The notes under the pieces are model-generated. The model searched no databases. It was not told the origin of the DNA and worked only from the letters and a program-made list of their open reading frames with translations. A DNA stretch of 64,000 nucleotides from Legionella saoudiensis (GTDB lineage: Bacteria > Pseudomonadota > Gammaproteobacteria > Legionellales > Legionellaceae), in NCBI RefSeq assembly GCF_001465875.1, contig NZ_LN901324.1, forward strand, positions 124,001-188,000. The letters are read 5' to 3'. Both the position numbers and the translations under genes were made by a program. Below are positions 62,084 to 64,000 of this stretch, piece by piece. Numbering within the stretch: the stretch's first letter is position 1; each line of letters begins with the position of its first letter.

Positions 62084-64000
62084 ATGAAAATAAAAAAATC
62101 TTCTTTACTAAGCTTATCGTTGTTGTCTGTAGCACTACAAGCTCAAGCAGAGCAAATGCCTAAAGACGCAAGTCCTGTGACTGCTCAGGCCAATAAAAAT
62201 TTTATTCAGGCATTACCGGTTAATGATACACAAGATTTCACTGATGCAAGCCGGGGGCTTATTGAAACTGTCCCCAATTTAGTCATTAAAGATGCTCAAG
62301 GACATGTAGTTTGGGATATGACTTCTTATGGTTTTTTAAAAAACAAGCAAGCCCCAAATTCAGTAAATCCAAGCTTATGGCGCCAATCGCAACTGAATAT
62401 GAATTATGGCTTGTTTAAGGTTATAGATAAGGTTTAGTTTTGATTTATCGAATATGACTATTATTGAAGGAAATACAGGGATTATTATTATCGATCCATT
62501 AGTGTCTCCTGAAACGGCAAAGGCGGGTTTAGATCTGTATTATAAAAACAGAGGTCAAAAACCTGTTAAATCAGTAATTTATACCCATAGTCATATTGAT
62601 CACTTTGGAGGGGTAAAAGGGGTTGTTGATCCTAAAGATGTAGCTAGCGGACGGGTATCTATTTTAGCTCCAGATCATTTTCTTGAAGAGGCCGTGAGTG
62701 AAAATGTTTATGCGGGTACGGCAATGGGCCGTCGCGCGCTTTATCATACGGGAGCTATTTTAGCAAAAAATGAGCGTGGGCAAGTAGATAGTGGTTTAGG
62801 AAAAACAGCCTCCTTAGGTGCCTCTACCTTAATTCCTCCAACCGATATAATTAAACAAACAGGCGAGCAGCGCACAATCGATGGGGTCACTATGGAGTTT
62901 CAGATGGCGCCCGGCACGGAAGCTCCGGCTGAAATGTTAATTTATTTTCCTCAATTTCATTTATTAGACGCTGCAGAAGATGCAACGCATACAGTTCATA
63001 ATCTTTATACTTTGCGCGGAGCTCAAGTTCGTGATGCTAAAACATGGTGGAAGGTACTCAATACAGCAATTAATCGTTATGGGGATAAAACTGATGTAGT
63101 CATTGCCCAACACCATTGGCCAATGTGGACAAAGGAACAAGTTATTCCATTTTTAGAAAATCAGCGCGACGTTTATAAATTCATCCATGACCACACCTTA
63201 AATTTAGCAAATAAGGGATTTACGCCTGTAGAAATTGCCGAACAAATGAAACTGCCGCAAAGCTTGGCGAGTAAATGGTACGATCGGGATTATTATGGTT
63301 CTATCAACCATGATTCGAAAGCAGTCTATCAACGTTACTTAGGATGGTATGATTCAAATCCTGCCCATCTTTATCCTTTACCCCCTACAGAATCTGCCAA
63401 ACGCTATGTTGAATTTATGGGTGGGGCAGATGCAGTCATTAATAAGGCGAAACAATCCTTTGATAAGGGGGATTACCGCTGGGTAGCAGAAGTAATGAAT
63501 CAAGTCGTTTTTGCTGAGCCAGAAAATCAAGCAGCTCGAAATTTAGAGGCGGATGCTTTAGAGCAACTAGGTTATCAAACAGAAAATGCAACTTGGCGTA
63601 ACAATTTTCTCATGGGGGCGCAGGAATTAAGAAATGGGATACCTAAAATTAAAATAGCAGGTACGGCAACTCCTGACATAATCAATGCCATGTCTGCTGA
63701 AATGTTATTGGATTATTTAGGAATTCGAGTTAATAGTGAAAAATCAAAAGATAAAGAATTACTAATACGCTGGCTACAGCCTGATACGAAAGAAGCTTAT
63801 CTCTTAAAATTAAAAAACTCGGTGTTGATTTATGACAAAGAAGCAAAGGCTTCTCCCATTAAACCCGATGTGGAGTTAATCGCCAATAAGGGGGATTTTG
63901 CAAACCTCAGTATGGGAATTAATTCATTAGATGATGAGTTGAAAAATGGCCGTGTGCAGGTACAGGGAGCAGAACCAAAGCTTAAAGAATTTTTCGCTAT
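62084..64000 (+). pseudogene. Alkyl/aryl-sulfatase (SdsA1-like metallo-beta-lactamase), frameshifted and cut by the window end
   Basis: The first 117 codons carry a signal peptide (MKIKKSSLLSLSLLSVALQAQAEQ) and SdsA-type N-terminal sequence ending LWRQSQLNMNYGLFKVIDKV, then TAG at 62435. From 62439, in another frame, FDLSNMTIIEGNTG continues the family, followed by the zinc motif THSHIDHFGG, the YLGWYDSNPAHLYPLPPTE region and a C-terminal SCP2-like domain to the edge. Family members read about KV-YQVRG-FDLSN here, so about 11 bases are missing. The rest is open, so the loss looks recent. Confidence 0.85.

Noticed and set aside
1..64000. CRISPR arrays, tRNA or rRNA genes, insertion sequences, prophage genes
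   Set aside because: No regularly spaced direct repeats, no cloverleaf-like sequence recognised in gaps, no transposase, integrase or phage structural genes.

Overview
The window is about 38-40% G+C, densely coded on both strands, and looks like a chromosomal segment of a Legionella species or close relative. Pointers to this are a short LspC-type type II secretion gene, an EnhA-like L,D-transpeptidase lipoprotein, a Sel1 lipoprotein, an M28 aminopeptidase of the LapA/LapB kind, and several proteins with eukaryotic-like features (leucine-rich repeats, protein kinase, CaaX box, RWP-RK domain) of the sort that genus exports into host cells. The assignment rests on protein features and gene content, not on a database search. 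I see no tRNA, rRNA, CRISPR array, insertion sequence or prophage.

Layout. 1-13 kb: end of a trans-sulfuration PLP enzyme, lspC and a Sel1 lipoprotein, mutY, two unknown genes, an HtrA-like protease, an isochorismatase-like hydrolase, an HSD10-like dehydrogenase, the flagellar flgN-flgM-flgA group (with a textbook sigma-28 promoter before flgM), cytochrome c5, an L,D-transpeptidase, coaX and a leucine-rich-repeat protein. 13.2-18.6 kb: the start of the division/cell-wall cluster, mraZ-rsmH-ftsL-ftsI-murE, with MraZ-box-like repeats in front and a 359-bp repeat-filled gap before ftsI. The cluster stops at murE, which meets convergent pdxB and an M50 protease. 20.8-29.6 kb: PAP2 phosphatase, an unknown membrane protein, etfBA, ald, an M28 aminopeptidase, a GrpB-GNAT fusion and an alpha/beta hydrolase. 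29.7-36.4 kb: a 1097-residue UPF1/DNA2-type helicase, a methyltransferase, a regulator-DUF2000-AlaX module around a palindromic operator pair, and a PdxH-like oxidase.

36.5-46.5 kb: an unknown membrane protein, then a likely exopolysaccharide locus (TPR/beta-barrel outer-membrane protein, HEAT-repeat membrane protein and two near-identical family 2 glycosyltransferases), followed by a secreted VWD-domain protein and another secreted protein. 46.7-55.5 kb: an RWP-RK protein, a GAF histidine kinase with response regulator, an NsrR-like regulator, an AlkA-type glycosylase with a decayed DUF488 gene behind it, psuK-psuG, a HAD-like protein ending in a CaaX box, and a protein kinase. 55.6-64 kb: the thrA-thrB-thrC operon, an OprB-type porin and a frameshifted alkylsulfatase gene cut by the window edge.

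How it fits together. Most of the window is housekeeping: cell division, cofactors, electron transfer, threonine synthesis, repair. The accessory material worth attention is (1) the duplicated-synthase polysaccharide locus, (2) the adjacent HAD-CaaX and kinase genes, (3) the RWP-RK protein, (4) the tRNA-editing-like module with its operator pair, and (5) the large helicase. Short palindromic repeats are scattered through the intergenic spaces.
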